In this document: piece after piece, positions 34,268-41,612 of the stretch
Layout of the letters: every line of letters starts with the position of its first letter
Position numbering within the stretch: the first letter of the stretch is position 1
From: Streptomyces caeruleatus
GTDB taxonomy: Bacteria > Actinomycetota > Actinomycetes > Streptomycetales > Streptomycetaceae
Reading direction: 5' to 3'
Assembly (NCBI RefSeq): GCF_001514235.1
Contig: NZ_KQ948931.1
Coordinates: forward strand, 1 to 64,000
DNA length: 64,000 nucleotides
Position numbers and translations under genes: made by a program
The notes under the pieces: generated by a model
Told to the model about the DNA's origin: nothing
The model's database searches: none
What the model saw: the letters and a program-made list of their open reading frames with translations, nothing else

Positions 34268-35728
34268 GTGGCCGACGAGCTCACCCCGGAGACCCCGGAG
34301 ACCGAGTCTGAAGAGCCGATCAAGCAGCGCAAGAACGGCCTGTACCCGGGCGTCTCCGAAGAGCTCGCCGAGAACATGAAGTCCGGCTGGGCCGACACCG
34401 AGCTGCGCGACCTTCAGCCGATCCCCCAGGCCGCCGAGACGGCCGCCCGCCGTGCCGCGCTGTCGGCGCGGTTCCCCGGTGAGCGTCTGGTGATCCCCGC
34501 GGGCAACCTGAAGACGCGGTCGAACGACACCGAGTACGCCTTCCGCGCGTCCGTCGAGTACGCGTACCTCACCGGCAACCAGACCGAGGACGGCGTCCTC
34601 GTCCTGGAGCCCAGGGGCGAGGGCCACGAGGCCACGATCTACCTCCTGCCGCGCTCCGACCGGGAGAACGGCGAGTTCTGGCTCTCCGGCCAGGGCGAGC
34701 TGTGGGTCGGCCGCCGGCACTCGCTCACCGAGGCGCAGACGCTGTACGGCATCCCCGCGTCCGACGTGCGCGAGCTCGCGGACAAGCTGCGCGAGGCCAC
34801 CGGTCCCGTGCGGGTCGTCCGTGGCTACGACGCCGGCATCGAGGCCGCGCTGACCGACAAGGTCACCGCCGAGCGGGACGACGAGCTGCGGGTCTTCCTG
34901 TCCGAGGCACGGCTGGTCAAGGACGACTTCGAGATCGGCGAGCTGCAGAAGGCCGTCGACTCGACCGTGCGCGGCTTCGAGGACGTGGTGAAGGTCCTCG
35001 ACAAGGCGGAGGCGACGAGCGAGCGCTACATCGAGGGCACGTTCTTCCTCCGCGCGCGGGTCGAGGGCAACGACGTCGGCTACGGCTCGATCTGCGCCGC
35101 CGGCCCGCACGCCTGCACGCTGCACTGGGTGCGCAACGACGGACCCGTGCGCTCCGGTGACCTGCTGCTGCTCGACGCGGGTGTCGAGACGCACACGTAC
35201 TACACCGCCGACGTCACGCGGACGCTGCCGGTCAACGGCCGCTACAGCGAGATCCAGAAGAAGATCTACGACGCCGTGTACGAGGCCCAGGAGGCCGGTA
35301 TCGCGGCCGTGCAGCCGGGCGCGAAGTACCGGGACTTCCACGACGCCTCGCAGCGGGTGCTCGCCGAGAAGCTGGTCGAGTGGGGGCTCGTCGAGGGGCC
35401 GGTGGAGCGGGTGCTGGAGCTGGGGCTCCAGCGGCGGTGGACGCTGCACGGGACCGGGCACATGCTCGGCATGGACGTGCACGACTGCGCTGCCGCGCGG
35501 ACCGAGACGTACGTCGAGGGTGTGCTGGAGCCCGGGATGGTGCTGACCGTTGAGCCCGGGTTGTACTTCCAGGCCGATGACCTGACCGTGCCGGAGGAGT
35601 ACCGGGGGATCGGGGTGCGGATCGAGGACGACATCCTGGTGACGGCCGACGGGAATCGGAACCTGAGCGCTGCGCTGCCTCGGCGGTCGGATGAGGTCGA
35701 GGGCTGGATGGCCTCTCTTAAGGGCTGA
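34268..35728 (+). CDS. pepP: Xaa-Pro aminopeptidase (aminopeptidase P, M24B)
   Basis: The 486-residue protein has an N-terminal creatinase/AMP_N domain (about 40-190) and a pita-bread M24 domain. Metal ligands are visible: Asp in L-L-D-A-G-V-E, Asp in T-A-D-V-T-R-T, His in H-G-T-G-H-M-L-G-M-D-V-H-D, Glu in T-V-E-P-G-L-Y and Glu in R-I-E-D-D-I-L-V-T. It removes an N-terminal residue preceding proline. I prefer the GTG at 34268 over an ATG at 34262 because GAGGAGG is 7 nt before the GTG and almost touches the ATG. Confidence 0.92.
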   Translation: MADELTPETPETESEEPIKQRKNGLYPGVSEELAENMKSGWADTELRDLQPIPQAAETAARRAALSARFPGERLVIPAGNLKTRSNDTEYAFRASVEYAYLTGNQTEDGVLVLEPRGEGHEATIYLLPRSDRENGEFWLSGQGELWVGRRHSLTEAQTLYGIPASDVRELADKLREATGPVRVVRGYDAGIEAALTDKVTAERDDELRVFLSEARLVKDDFEIGELQKAVDSTVRGFEDVVKVLDKAEATSERYIEGTFFLRARVEGNDVGYGSICAAGPHACTLHWVRNDGPVRSGDLLLLDAGVETHTYYTADVTRTLPVNGRYSEIQKKIYDAVYEAQEAGIAAVQPGAKYRDFHDASQRVLAEKLVEWGLVEGPVERVLELGLQRRWTLHGTGHMLGMDVHDCAAARTETYVEGVLEPGMVLTVEPGLYFQADDLTVPEEYRGIGVRIEDDILVTADGNRNLSAALPRRSDEVEGWMASLKG

Positions 35729-35772
35729 CGTTGGATTGATGGCCGGGTACCGGAGGGGTGTCCGGCCATCGT

Positions 35773-35800
35773 TGCGGGCTGCGGGCTGCGGGCTGCGGGT
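35773..35800. repeat. 7-bp TGCGGGC repeat, four copies
   Basis: Four consecutive TGCGGG(C/T) units lie between the convergent pepP and citG-like genes. No terminator hairpin is obvious in 35729-35872. Confidence 0.7.
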
Positions 35801-35872
35801 TGTGGGGGTTGATCGCGCCCACGCGGCGGAGCCGCAAATCGATACAGCCCCCCGCCCCTTCAGGGGTTGCCC

Positions 35873-36684
35873 TCACCGGCGTAGTGAGTCCAGGAAAAGC
35901 GCTCCCGCCAGTAGGCCCGCGCTGCCTCTCGGGCTCCACGCGCGTGTGTGCAGGTCGGTGTCGAGTGATGCCAGGGCTGCCGCGCCTGCCTCTGTCGCCG
36001 TGCCGCCCGCCTCCAGGACCGCTCGGGCGCCCGCCTGGACGTGTCGTAGGCCGATGGGGCCCGCCGTGTAGAGGAGTTCGGTGTCCTGGAGGGTGGACAT
36101 CACGGTGAGCAGGGCGTCCAGGCGGGCCTGTTCCTCGGTGGCGCCGGACGAGCGGGCTGTGGTGAGGGCGTCCAGGGCACGGCGTACGTGGGGGAACCCG
36201 GCCCGTGCCTCGCCGCGCGCGCCGGCGGCGCCGTACTTCGCGGACACCGAGGAGCCCCGGGAGGGCCTGCGCGGGGCGCGCTTGTCGGTGTGGGCGGCGA
36301 TGCGCTTGGCGGTCGCCGCGACGTTCCGTGCGCCGGCCAGGGGGTCGAGCGCGGCCGCGGCGACCAGCAGGCCCAGCGACCACAGTGCGCCCCGGTGGCC
36401 GCCGCCCGCGAGGTGCACCGAGTGTTCGGTGCACCTGCCGATCGCGCCCAGCTCCGCGCGGAGCCCGGGCGTCGGCTCGCCTGTGCGGCGGGCGGCAGCG
36501 GCCATCGCCGCGAGGCCGGGCGCGAGCGCCTTGGCCGACCAGCGCAGCATCCGGTGGTCCGGCGGCTGACGCGGGCGCCGAGGTCGCGCGGGTCGGGCAG
36601 GCCCGGCTTGGGAGCCAGGGCCAGCTGCCCGGTCAGCGCGGTCACGGCGGCCTGCGCGAGCGCCTCGTCCTCGCGGCTGCTCAT
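35873..36684 (-). pseudogene. Frameshifted CitG/MdcB-like triphosphoribosyl-dephospho-CoA synthase
   Basis: The N-terminus (from ATG 36684: L-A-Q-A-A-V-T-A-L-T-G-Q-L-A-L-A-P-K-P-G-L-P-D) and the rest (R-M-L-R-W-S-A-K-A-L-A-P-G-L-A-A-M, G-G-G-H-R-G-A-L-W-S-L-G, W-S-P-R-G-S-A-G-L-L-A-G-A-L-F) belong to one CitG-type protein but lie in different frames. The shift is at about 36561-36570, where one missing base would restore a 270-residue reading frame. CitG makes the prosthetic-group precursor of citrate lyase or malonate decarboxylase. The gene is either inactivated, read by frameshifting, or affected by a sequencing error. It starts 12 bp after the dioxygenase stop. Confidence 0.7.
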
Positions 36685-36695
36685 GGCCGTATCCC

Positions 36696-37643
36696 CTACG
36701 AGGAGGCCGAAGCCGAGACCGACGGGGCGTCGCTGGGCGGGGTGCCCGTCGGGGCGCCGCTCGGCGGGGTGCCGCCCTCGCCGCCACCGCCGCCGCTGCC
36801 CGCGCCGGTGTTCTCGGCGTCGGGGTCGATGGCGACCGTGAGGAAGCCCTTGTACCCCTTGGACGGGTCGGCCTTCTTGACCGGCTTCAGGGTGAGCAGG
36901 CCGCTGGAGGCGCTGCCGCCGTCGTAGACCATGTCGTTGTCGAGGGTGGTGTAGTTGCCGGAGTGCTTCGAGTAGGGCTCCAGCGTGAAGATCTCCTCGG
37001 CGATGTCGTCGGCGAAGAACAGCTGGCCGGTGTAGTTGACCTTGCCGCCCTCGTAGGTGCCGTCCTCCTTCTGGCCGCCCGTGTGGACCTTGAGGTGGAT
37101 GTGGCAGGTGCGCGGGGTGTACCAGCCCGGGAAGATCGTCTCGAACTTCACGACCCCGCCTGCGTTCGCCAGCTGGTACCCGCGCAGATAGGTGTTGTCG
37201 TTCGCGGTGGAGCCGTCCTCGCTCTCGGCGGGCGCGGAGCCGCCGGGGTTGGCCGTGGTGTAGCCGGAGTAGTAGCCCCAGGCGTCGCAGTGCCAGATCT
37301 CGACGGCGGCGCCCTTGACCGGGGTGCAGCCGTCGGTGGCGTCGACGACGGTGAGGCGCAGCGTCAGCGGGACGCCGCTCTTGCCCTCGGTGATGTCCTT
37401 TCGCACCAGGGCGTTGTCGAGGTAGTACGGGCCTTCGGTGACGCTGGACATCAGCGTCATGCAGCCGGTGCTCTCCGAGGCCGTCGTGGCGGCCGTCGCC
37501 GCCGCGTCGGTCGTGGTCGTGCCGGCGTCGGCGAAGGCCGCCTGGTAGCCCGCGACGGCGAGCCCGCCCGCCGCGACCGAGCCGCCGGTCACCGCGATGG
37601 CGCGGCGCCGGGTGATCGACTTGTCCTTGTGGTTTCCCGTCAT
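36696..37643 (-). CDS. Tat-exported intradiol ring-cleavage dioxygenase
   Basis: The 315-residue protein starts with a twin-arginine signal (S-I-T-R-R-R-A-I-A-V-T-G-G, hydrophobic stretch to A-A-F-A-D-A). The catalytic domain (about 60-260) shows T-E-G-P-Y-Y, W-H-C-D-A-W-G-Y-Y-S-G-Y and F-P-G-W-Y-T-P-R-T-C-H-I-H-L-K-V, supplying the Tyr-Tyr-His-His iron ligands. It ends in a Gly/Pro/Ser-rich tail. Such extracellular enzymes cleave catechols, for instance from lignin-derived aromatics, between the hydroxyls. Tat export fits a folded Fe(III) enzyme. The ATG at 37643 was chosen over one 36 nt upstream. Confidence 0.88.
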   Translation of the reverse strand: MTGNHKDKSITRRRAIAVTGGSVAAGGLAVAGYQAAFADAGTTTTDAAATAATTASESTGCMTLMSSVTEGPYYLDNALVRKDITEGKSGVPLTLRLTVVDATDGCTPVKGAAVEIWHCDAWGYYSGYTTANPGGSAPAESEDGSTANDNTYLRGYQLANAGGVVKFETIFPGWYTPRTCHIHLKVHTGGQKEDGTYEGGKVNYTGQLFFADDIAEEIFTLEPYSKHSGNYTTLDNDMVYDGGSASSGLLTLKPVKKADPSKGYKGFLTVAIDPDAENTGAGSGGGGGEGGTPPSGAPTGTPPSDAPSVSASASS

Positions 37644-37754
37644 GGCCAGGAAATTAGGAACGCCGGCCGTCAGGACCATGGGGTGGCGCTGTGCGGGGAC
37701 TGTGAGTCCTGAGTCCTGAGTCCTGAGAAAGCTGAAGCCGGCGGCGGCCCGCCG

Positions 37755-37832
37755 TGCGTGTCCTGCGTGCCTTGCGTGTCCTGCGTGCCTTGCGTCTCCT
37801 GCGTGCCTTGCGTCTCCTGCGTGCCTTGCGTG
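37755..37832. repeat. 18-bp tandem repeat, four-plus copies
   Basis: Four units of TGCGTSTCCTGCGTGCCT begin at 37755, 37773, 37791 and 37809, ending 10 bp before the stop codon of the next minus-strand gene. A 7-bp TGAGTCC triplet repeat is nearby at about 37701-37726. Confidence 0.8.
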
Positions 37833-37841
37833 CCCTCGGCG

Positions 37842-38291
37842 CTACACCGCCATCAGCGACGGGTCCTTCTTCCACTTGAGGATCTTGTCGAAGCTCACGA
37901 CCGCACCGCTCCGGCCCGGCTTGTTGCCGATCGAGACGTGGTCGGCGAGTTCCTGGATGAGACAGAGCCCCCGGCCGTGCTCGGCGTCGGAGTTCGCCGG
38001 GCGGGGCGGGCGATGGGGTGCGGTGAAGCCGGGGCCCGAGTCGGTCACCTCGATGTGGCACTTCTCGCCGTCCAGGTACGCCGTGACGCGGTAGGCCGGC
38101 GGGGAGCCGTCGGGCGTGGTGCCGCCGCCGTGCTCGACGGCGTTGGCGCAGGCCTCGCTGAGGGCGACGGAGAGGTCGTAGGACACGTCGGGGTCGACGC
38201 CCGCGGTCTCCATGGTGCCGATCAGCAACCGCCGGGCGAGCGGCACGCTCGCGGCTTCCCGCCGCAGATGGAGTGACCACCAGATGCTCAT
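37842..38291 (-). CDS. Anti-sigma-type ATP-binding protein (HATPase_c)
   Basis: The 149-residue protein is a single GHKL domain with N-box V-A-L-S-E-A-C-A-N-A-V-E-H-G (about 42-55), G1 box V-T-D-S-G-P-G-F and G2 box H-G-R-G-L-C-L-I-Q-E-L. This is the RsbW/SpoIIAB-like group that binds sigma factors or phosphorylates anti-sigma antagonists. The ATG has a GGAG site. It is divergent from a membrane protein gene (38550) across a 258-bp control region. Confidence 0.88.
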   Translation of the reverse strand: MSIWWSLHLRREAASVPLARRLLIGTMETAGVDPDVSYDLSVALSEACANAVEHGGGTTPDGSPPAYRVTAYLDGEKCHIEVTDSGPGFTAPHRPPRPANSDAEHGRGLCLIQELADHVSIGNKPGRSGAVVSFDKILKWKKDPSLMAV

Positions 38292-38549
38292 GCTCCAGCC
38301 TCCCGGCCGCGGCTCGACATACCGTTACGTATTGCCGCGAGTGCCCGGCTGTAAGCACATCATTGACGTGATGCCGCCCATATGGTCGATGCATCCACGA
38401 TGGAATCGGTGTATGTGGGGTCGGGCCACACCAGAGAGTGACCTTCCGGTCGTACAACCCCTATGCCCCGTACGTCCCCAAGCACTCGTTTGCCATCTTG
38501 CGGACCTGCCGTATGGCGGCCATAAGGCCAGTGCGATGATGAGCCCGCC

Positions 38550-39437
38550 ATGAGTGCCCCCCACCCGCGCACGACGCGCTCCGGACATGGTCTCCGGATA
38601 CTGCGGGCCGCGGTGTTCGCCGCGGTCTGCGTCGTGCTGGCCGGGGTCGGGCATGTGCTGGGCTCCTGCGCCGCGATCCCGCTGTGGACGCTGGTCGCGG
38701 GGTTCCTGGGGGTTCTGCTGGTCACGGTGCCGCTCACGGGCCGCGAACGCTCGCTGCCCGGGACAGCCGGGCTGCTCGCGGTCGGTCAGACCGTCCTGCA
38801 CACGCTGTTCGGGCTGGGGCAGCACGGGACGATGGCCGGTGCCTCCTCCGCGTCCGCCGCGTCCTCCGTCTCCTCCGCTTCCGTACCCGCCTCCGACGCC
38901 GCCCTGGTCGAACAGGCCGCGCGGCTCCTGTGCGGGACCGCCGCGGCGGCGATCAGCCCGGCCCAGGCCCAGCGGATCCTCACCGAGGCGCGGATCGGCA
39001 CGGGGGCGGGCACGGGGGCGCATCTCTCGCACCGGTCGGCGGACGCCATGTCCCTAGCCGCCAACTCCTCCGCCTCCTCCGCCTCCTCCGCCTCCTCCCT
39101 CGCACTGCTGCCGTCCCTGCCGATGCTGCTCGCCCACGTGCTCGCGGCGGTTGTCGCGGGGTGGCTGCTGCGCCGCGGGGACCTGGCCCTGCTGCGGATC
39201 GCCGAGATGTCCACGCTGTCGGCGCATTCGGTCGCCGAGGGGGCGTTCGTACGATCCCTGCGCGGGGCGCTCGCGCTGGTGCGCGCCCTGCGTGCCGGGC
39301 TGCCGGGCGCACCCGAGGCGGGCCCGCGCTTCCTGCGCACCGAGTCACTCGCGCGCCCCGCGCCCCGCACCGTCGCCCTCCAGCACACGGTGATCCGGCG
39401 CGGCCCGCCTGCCACCGCGCTCGCCCTCGCCGCCTGA
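38550..39437 (+). CDS. Conserved actinobacterial membrane protein
   Basis: The 295-residue protein has hydrophobic segments at about 18-38, 42-62, 68-85 and 188-205, with a Ser/Ala-rich low-complexity loop (about 95-115, then 170-183) and a long cytosolic tail. I recognise only the general pattern of a conserved Streptomyces membrane protein; no function is known. It precedes the copper operon on the same strand, but the gap of 192 bp suggests separate transcription. Confidence 0.65.
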   Translation: MSAPHPRTTRSGHGLRILRAAVFAAVCVVLAGVGHVLGSCAAIPLWTLVAGFLGVLLVTVPLTGRERSLPGTAGLLAVGQTVLHTLFGLGQHGTMAGASSASAASSVSSASVPASDAALVEQAARLLCGTAAAAISPAQAQRILTEARIGTGAGTGAHLSHRSADAMSLAANSSASSASSASSLALLPSLPMLLAHVLAAVVAGWLLRRGDLALLRIAEMSTLSAHSVAEGAFVRSLRGALALVRALRAGLPGAPEAGPRFLRTESLARPAPRTVALQHTVIRRGPPATALALAA

Positions 39438-39629
39438 CACGACGCGACCGCCACTCCACTGACGTGGGCTGAGGGCCGCCGTCGTGCGGCACGCGCGCGT
39501 ACCGGTGTCTCGACCGGGGGACGACACCTTGCCGTCTTTTGGCCGTTCCGGCCTGATCGGGCACCCCCACGCACGCGTACTCCTCTTCACCACCGGAATC
39601 CGAATCTCACTCACAGTGGAGTGCTCCGA

Positions 39630-40370
39630 ATGAAGGCCTCTCGCCTCGCCGCCGCCGGCGCCCTCGCCGGCACCGCCGTGCTCGCCCTCTCCGCCCCCGC
39701 CTTCGCCCACGTCAGCGTGCAGCCGGAGGGCACCGCCGCCAAGGGCGGTTACGCGGTCGTCGACTTCAAGGTCCCCAACGAGCGCGACGACGCGTCGACC
39801 ACCAAGCTCGAGGTCAGCTTCCCGACCGACCACCCGCTGGCCTCCGCGATGCCGGAGCCCATGGCCGGCTGGAAGATCGAGGTCACCAAGTCCAAGCTCG
39901 ACAAGCCGATCGAGATGCACGGCGAGAAGATCTCCGAGGCGGTCTCCAAGATCACCTGGACCGCCGACGGCAAGGGCGTCGAGCCGGGCTACTTCGAGAA
40001 GTTCCCGGTCTCCATCGGCCAGCTCCCCGAGGACGCCGACGAACTGGTCTTCAAGGCGATCCAGACGTACTCCAACAAGGAGGTCGTCCGCTGGATCGAG
40101 GTGCCGCAGGAGGGCCAGGAGGAGCCCGAGAACCCGGCGCCGGTGCTCGCACTGTCCGCCGCCCAGGACGACCACCACGGCTCCTCGTCCTCCTCCGACA
40201 AGGCCGCCGACTCCGACGACGCCGAGGCCGCCGCCACGAAGACCGAGGCCGCGGAGCCCGAAGACACCAGCGACACGACCGCTCGCGTCCTGGGCATCGT
40301 CGGCATCGTCGTCGGCGCACTGGGCGTGGCGTACGGCGTGCTCGCCGGCCGCCGGCGCACCGGGGCCTGA
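39630..40370 (+). CDS. YcnI-like copper-binding membrane protein (DUF1775)
   Basis: The 246-residue precursor has a Sec signal cleaved at A-F-A / H-V-S-V, leaving an N-terminal His as in copper-binding YcnI proteins. The DUF1775 domain (about 28-165) is followed by an Asp/Ser/Glu-rich linker and a C-terminal membrane anchor (about 220-240, then R-R-R). It probably binds or delivers copper on the outer membrane face. It is the first gene of a copper cluster with sco, PCuAC, copCD and dtpA. The ATG at 39630 has GGAG 8 nt upstream. Confidence 0.85.
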   Translation: MKASRLAAAGALAGTAVLALSAPAFAHVSVQPEGTAAKGGYAVVDFKVPNERDDASTTKLEVSFPTDHPLASAMPEPMAGWKIEVTKSKLDKPIEMHGEKISEAVSKITWTADGKGVEPGYFEKFPVSIGQLPEDADELVFKAIQTYSNKEVVRWIEVPQEGQEEPENPAPVLALSAAQDDHHGSSSSSDKAADSDDAEAAATKTEAAEPEDTSDTTARVLGIVGIVVGALGVAYGVLAGRRRTGA

Positions 40371-40387
40371 CGGCCCCTCCGGTTCAC

Positions 40388-40418
40388 GGCGCGCGCCGGG
40401 GCAGCCCCGGTGCGCGCC
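40388..40418 (+). terminator. Hairpin between ycnI-like and sco genes
   Basis: GGCGCGCGCCGGGGC (40388-40402) pairs with GCCCCGGTGCGCGCC (40404-40418) with one mismatch; the effective loop is a few bases. It may terminate partly or mark mRNA processing. A T-run (TTTTTT, from about 40440) follows 20 bp later. Confidence 0.55.
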
Positions 40419-40466
40419 GGAGCACTCACCACTGGGACGTTTTTTCTATGCGTAAGAAGAACTGCC

Positions 40467-41144
40467 ATGCGTAAGACCGCGCGGAAGACCATGCGTAAGA
40501 ACACCTTCGCCGCGGCCGCGCTGTTCGCCGCCGCCACCCTGACCCTGTCCGCCTGCGGCAACGGTGACGACAGCGCCTCGCCGGTGACCGTGGTCTCCGA
40601 GGAGGCCGGCTCGGACGAGGCCGCCATCGTCCTCGACAAGCCGTTCGAGAAGCCGGACCTGGTCCTCACCGACACCAACGGCAAGAAGTACGACCTCCGC
40701 AAGGAGACCGAGGGCAGGCCGACGCTGATCTACTTCGGCTACACCAACTGCCCCGACGTCTGCCCGCTGACGATGAACAACATCGCCGTCGCCAAGAAGC
40801 AGCTGCCGAAGGCCGAACAGGACAAGCTGAGCGTGGTGTTCGTCACCACCGACCCGGAGCGCGACACCGCGCCCGCCCTCGGCAAGTGGCTCAAGGGCAT
40901 CGACCCGCAGGTCGTCGGCCTGACCGGCGACTTCGACACCATCCAGGCCGGCGCCCGCACCCTCGGCATCTCCATCGAGCCGCCGCACAAGGACAAGAAC
41001 GGCAAGATGGTCTCCACCCACGGCACACAGGTAGTGGCGTTCTCGCCGAAGACCGACGCCGGGTACGTCCTCTACACCGAGGACGCCGACGTCGACGACT
41101 ACACCAAGGACCTCCCCAAGCTCATCAAGGGTGAGAAGCCGTGA
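40467..41144 (+). CDS. sco: Sco1/SenC/PrrC-type copper chaperone lipoprotein
   Basis: The 225-residue precursor has a lipoprotein signal with lipobox L-S-A-C (Cys about residue 30) and a thioredoxin-fold Sco domain with the copper motif Y-T-N-C-P-D-V-C-P-L-T and the distal His in S-T-H-G-T-Q-V. Sco delivers copper to cytochrome oxidase CuA or, in S. lividans, to the DtpA/GlxA route. In-frame ATGs at 40467 and 40491 are both plausible; the second has GGAAG upstream. Its stop overlaps the next start (GTGA). A short upstream reading frame overlaps the start (see findings). Confidence 0.92.
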   Translation: MRKTARKTMRKNTFAAAALFAAATLTLSACGNGDDSASPVTVVSEEAGSDEAAIVLDKPFEKPDLVLTDTNGKKYDLRKETEGRPTLIYFGYTNCPDVCPLTMNNIAVAKKQLPKAEQDKLSVVFVTTDPERDTAPALGKWLKGIDPQVVGLTGDFDTIQAGARTLGISIEPPHKDKNGKMVSTHGTQVVAFSPKTDAGYVLYTEDADVDDYTKDLPKLIKGEKP

Positions 41145-41599
41145 GGCGTCTCGTCGCGCCCGTCGCGGTACTGAGCGGGGCCCTGGTCCTCACGGGCTGC
41201 GGATCCGGGGACTCCCAGGGCGACTCCAAGGCCGAACTGTCCGTCAGCGGCGCCTATATGCCGCAGCCCGTCTCCGACTCCATGGCGGCCGGCTTCCTCA
41301 CCGTCACCAACAAGGGCGGTACGAAGGACGAGTTGACCTCCGTCACCAGCGACGTCGGTGAGGTCACCGCCCACGAGACCGTCGGTTCGTCGATGCAGGA
41401 GGCCAAGGACCTCGCCGTCCCCGCCCACGGCCAACTCGTCTTCAAGAGCGGCGGCAGCCATCTGATGTTCGAGAAGCTGAAGCGCAAGCCCGAACAGGGC
41501 GAGAAGGTGACCGTGAAGCTCCACTTCGCCGAGTCCGGCACGGTCACGGTCGAGATGCCGGTGAAGTCGGCGACGTACAGCCCGAAGACCGGACACTGA
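41141..41599 (+). CDS. PCuAC/ECuC-type copper chaperone lipoprotein
   Basis: The 152-residue lipoprotein (lipobox L-T-G-C) has the PCuAC fold and the copper motif H(M)x10Mx21HxM: His in V-T-A-H-E-T-V, Met in S-S-M-Q-E-A, His in V-P-A-H-G-Q, and S-H-L-M near the end of the motif. It binds Cu(I) and passes it to partners such as Sco. The GTG start overlaps the sco stop, and copCD follows 13 bp later, so the three are one transcript. Confidence 0.9.
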   Translation: MRRLVAPVAVLSGALVLTGCGSGDSQGDSKAELSVSGAYMPQPVSDSMAAGFLTVTNKGGTKDELTSVTSDVGEVTAHETVGSSMQEAKDLAVPAHGQLVFKSGGSHLMFEKLKRKPEQGEKVTVKLHFAESGTVTVEMPVKSATYSPKTGH

Positions 41600-41612
41600 G
41601 GGAGAGATCGCC

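Noticed and set aside
32648..35482. A 944-codon minus-strand frame opposite the PP2C and pepP genes
   Set aside because: Composition-driven shadow; both plus-strand genes carry catalytic motifs.
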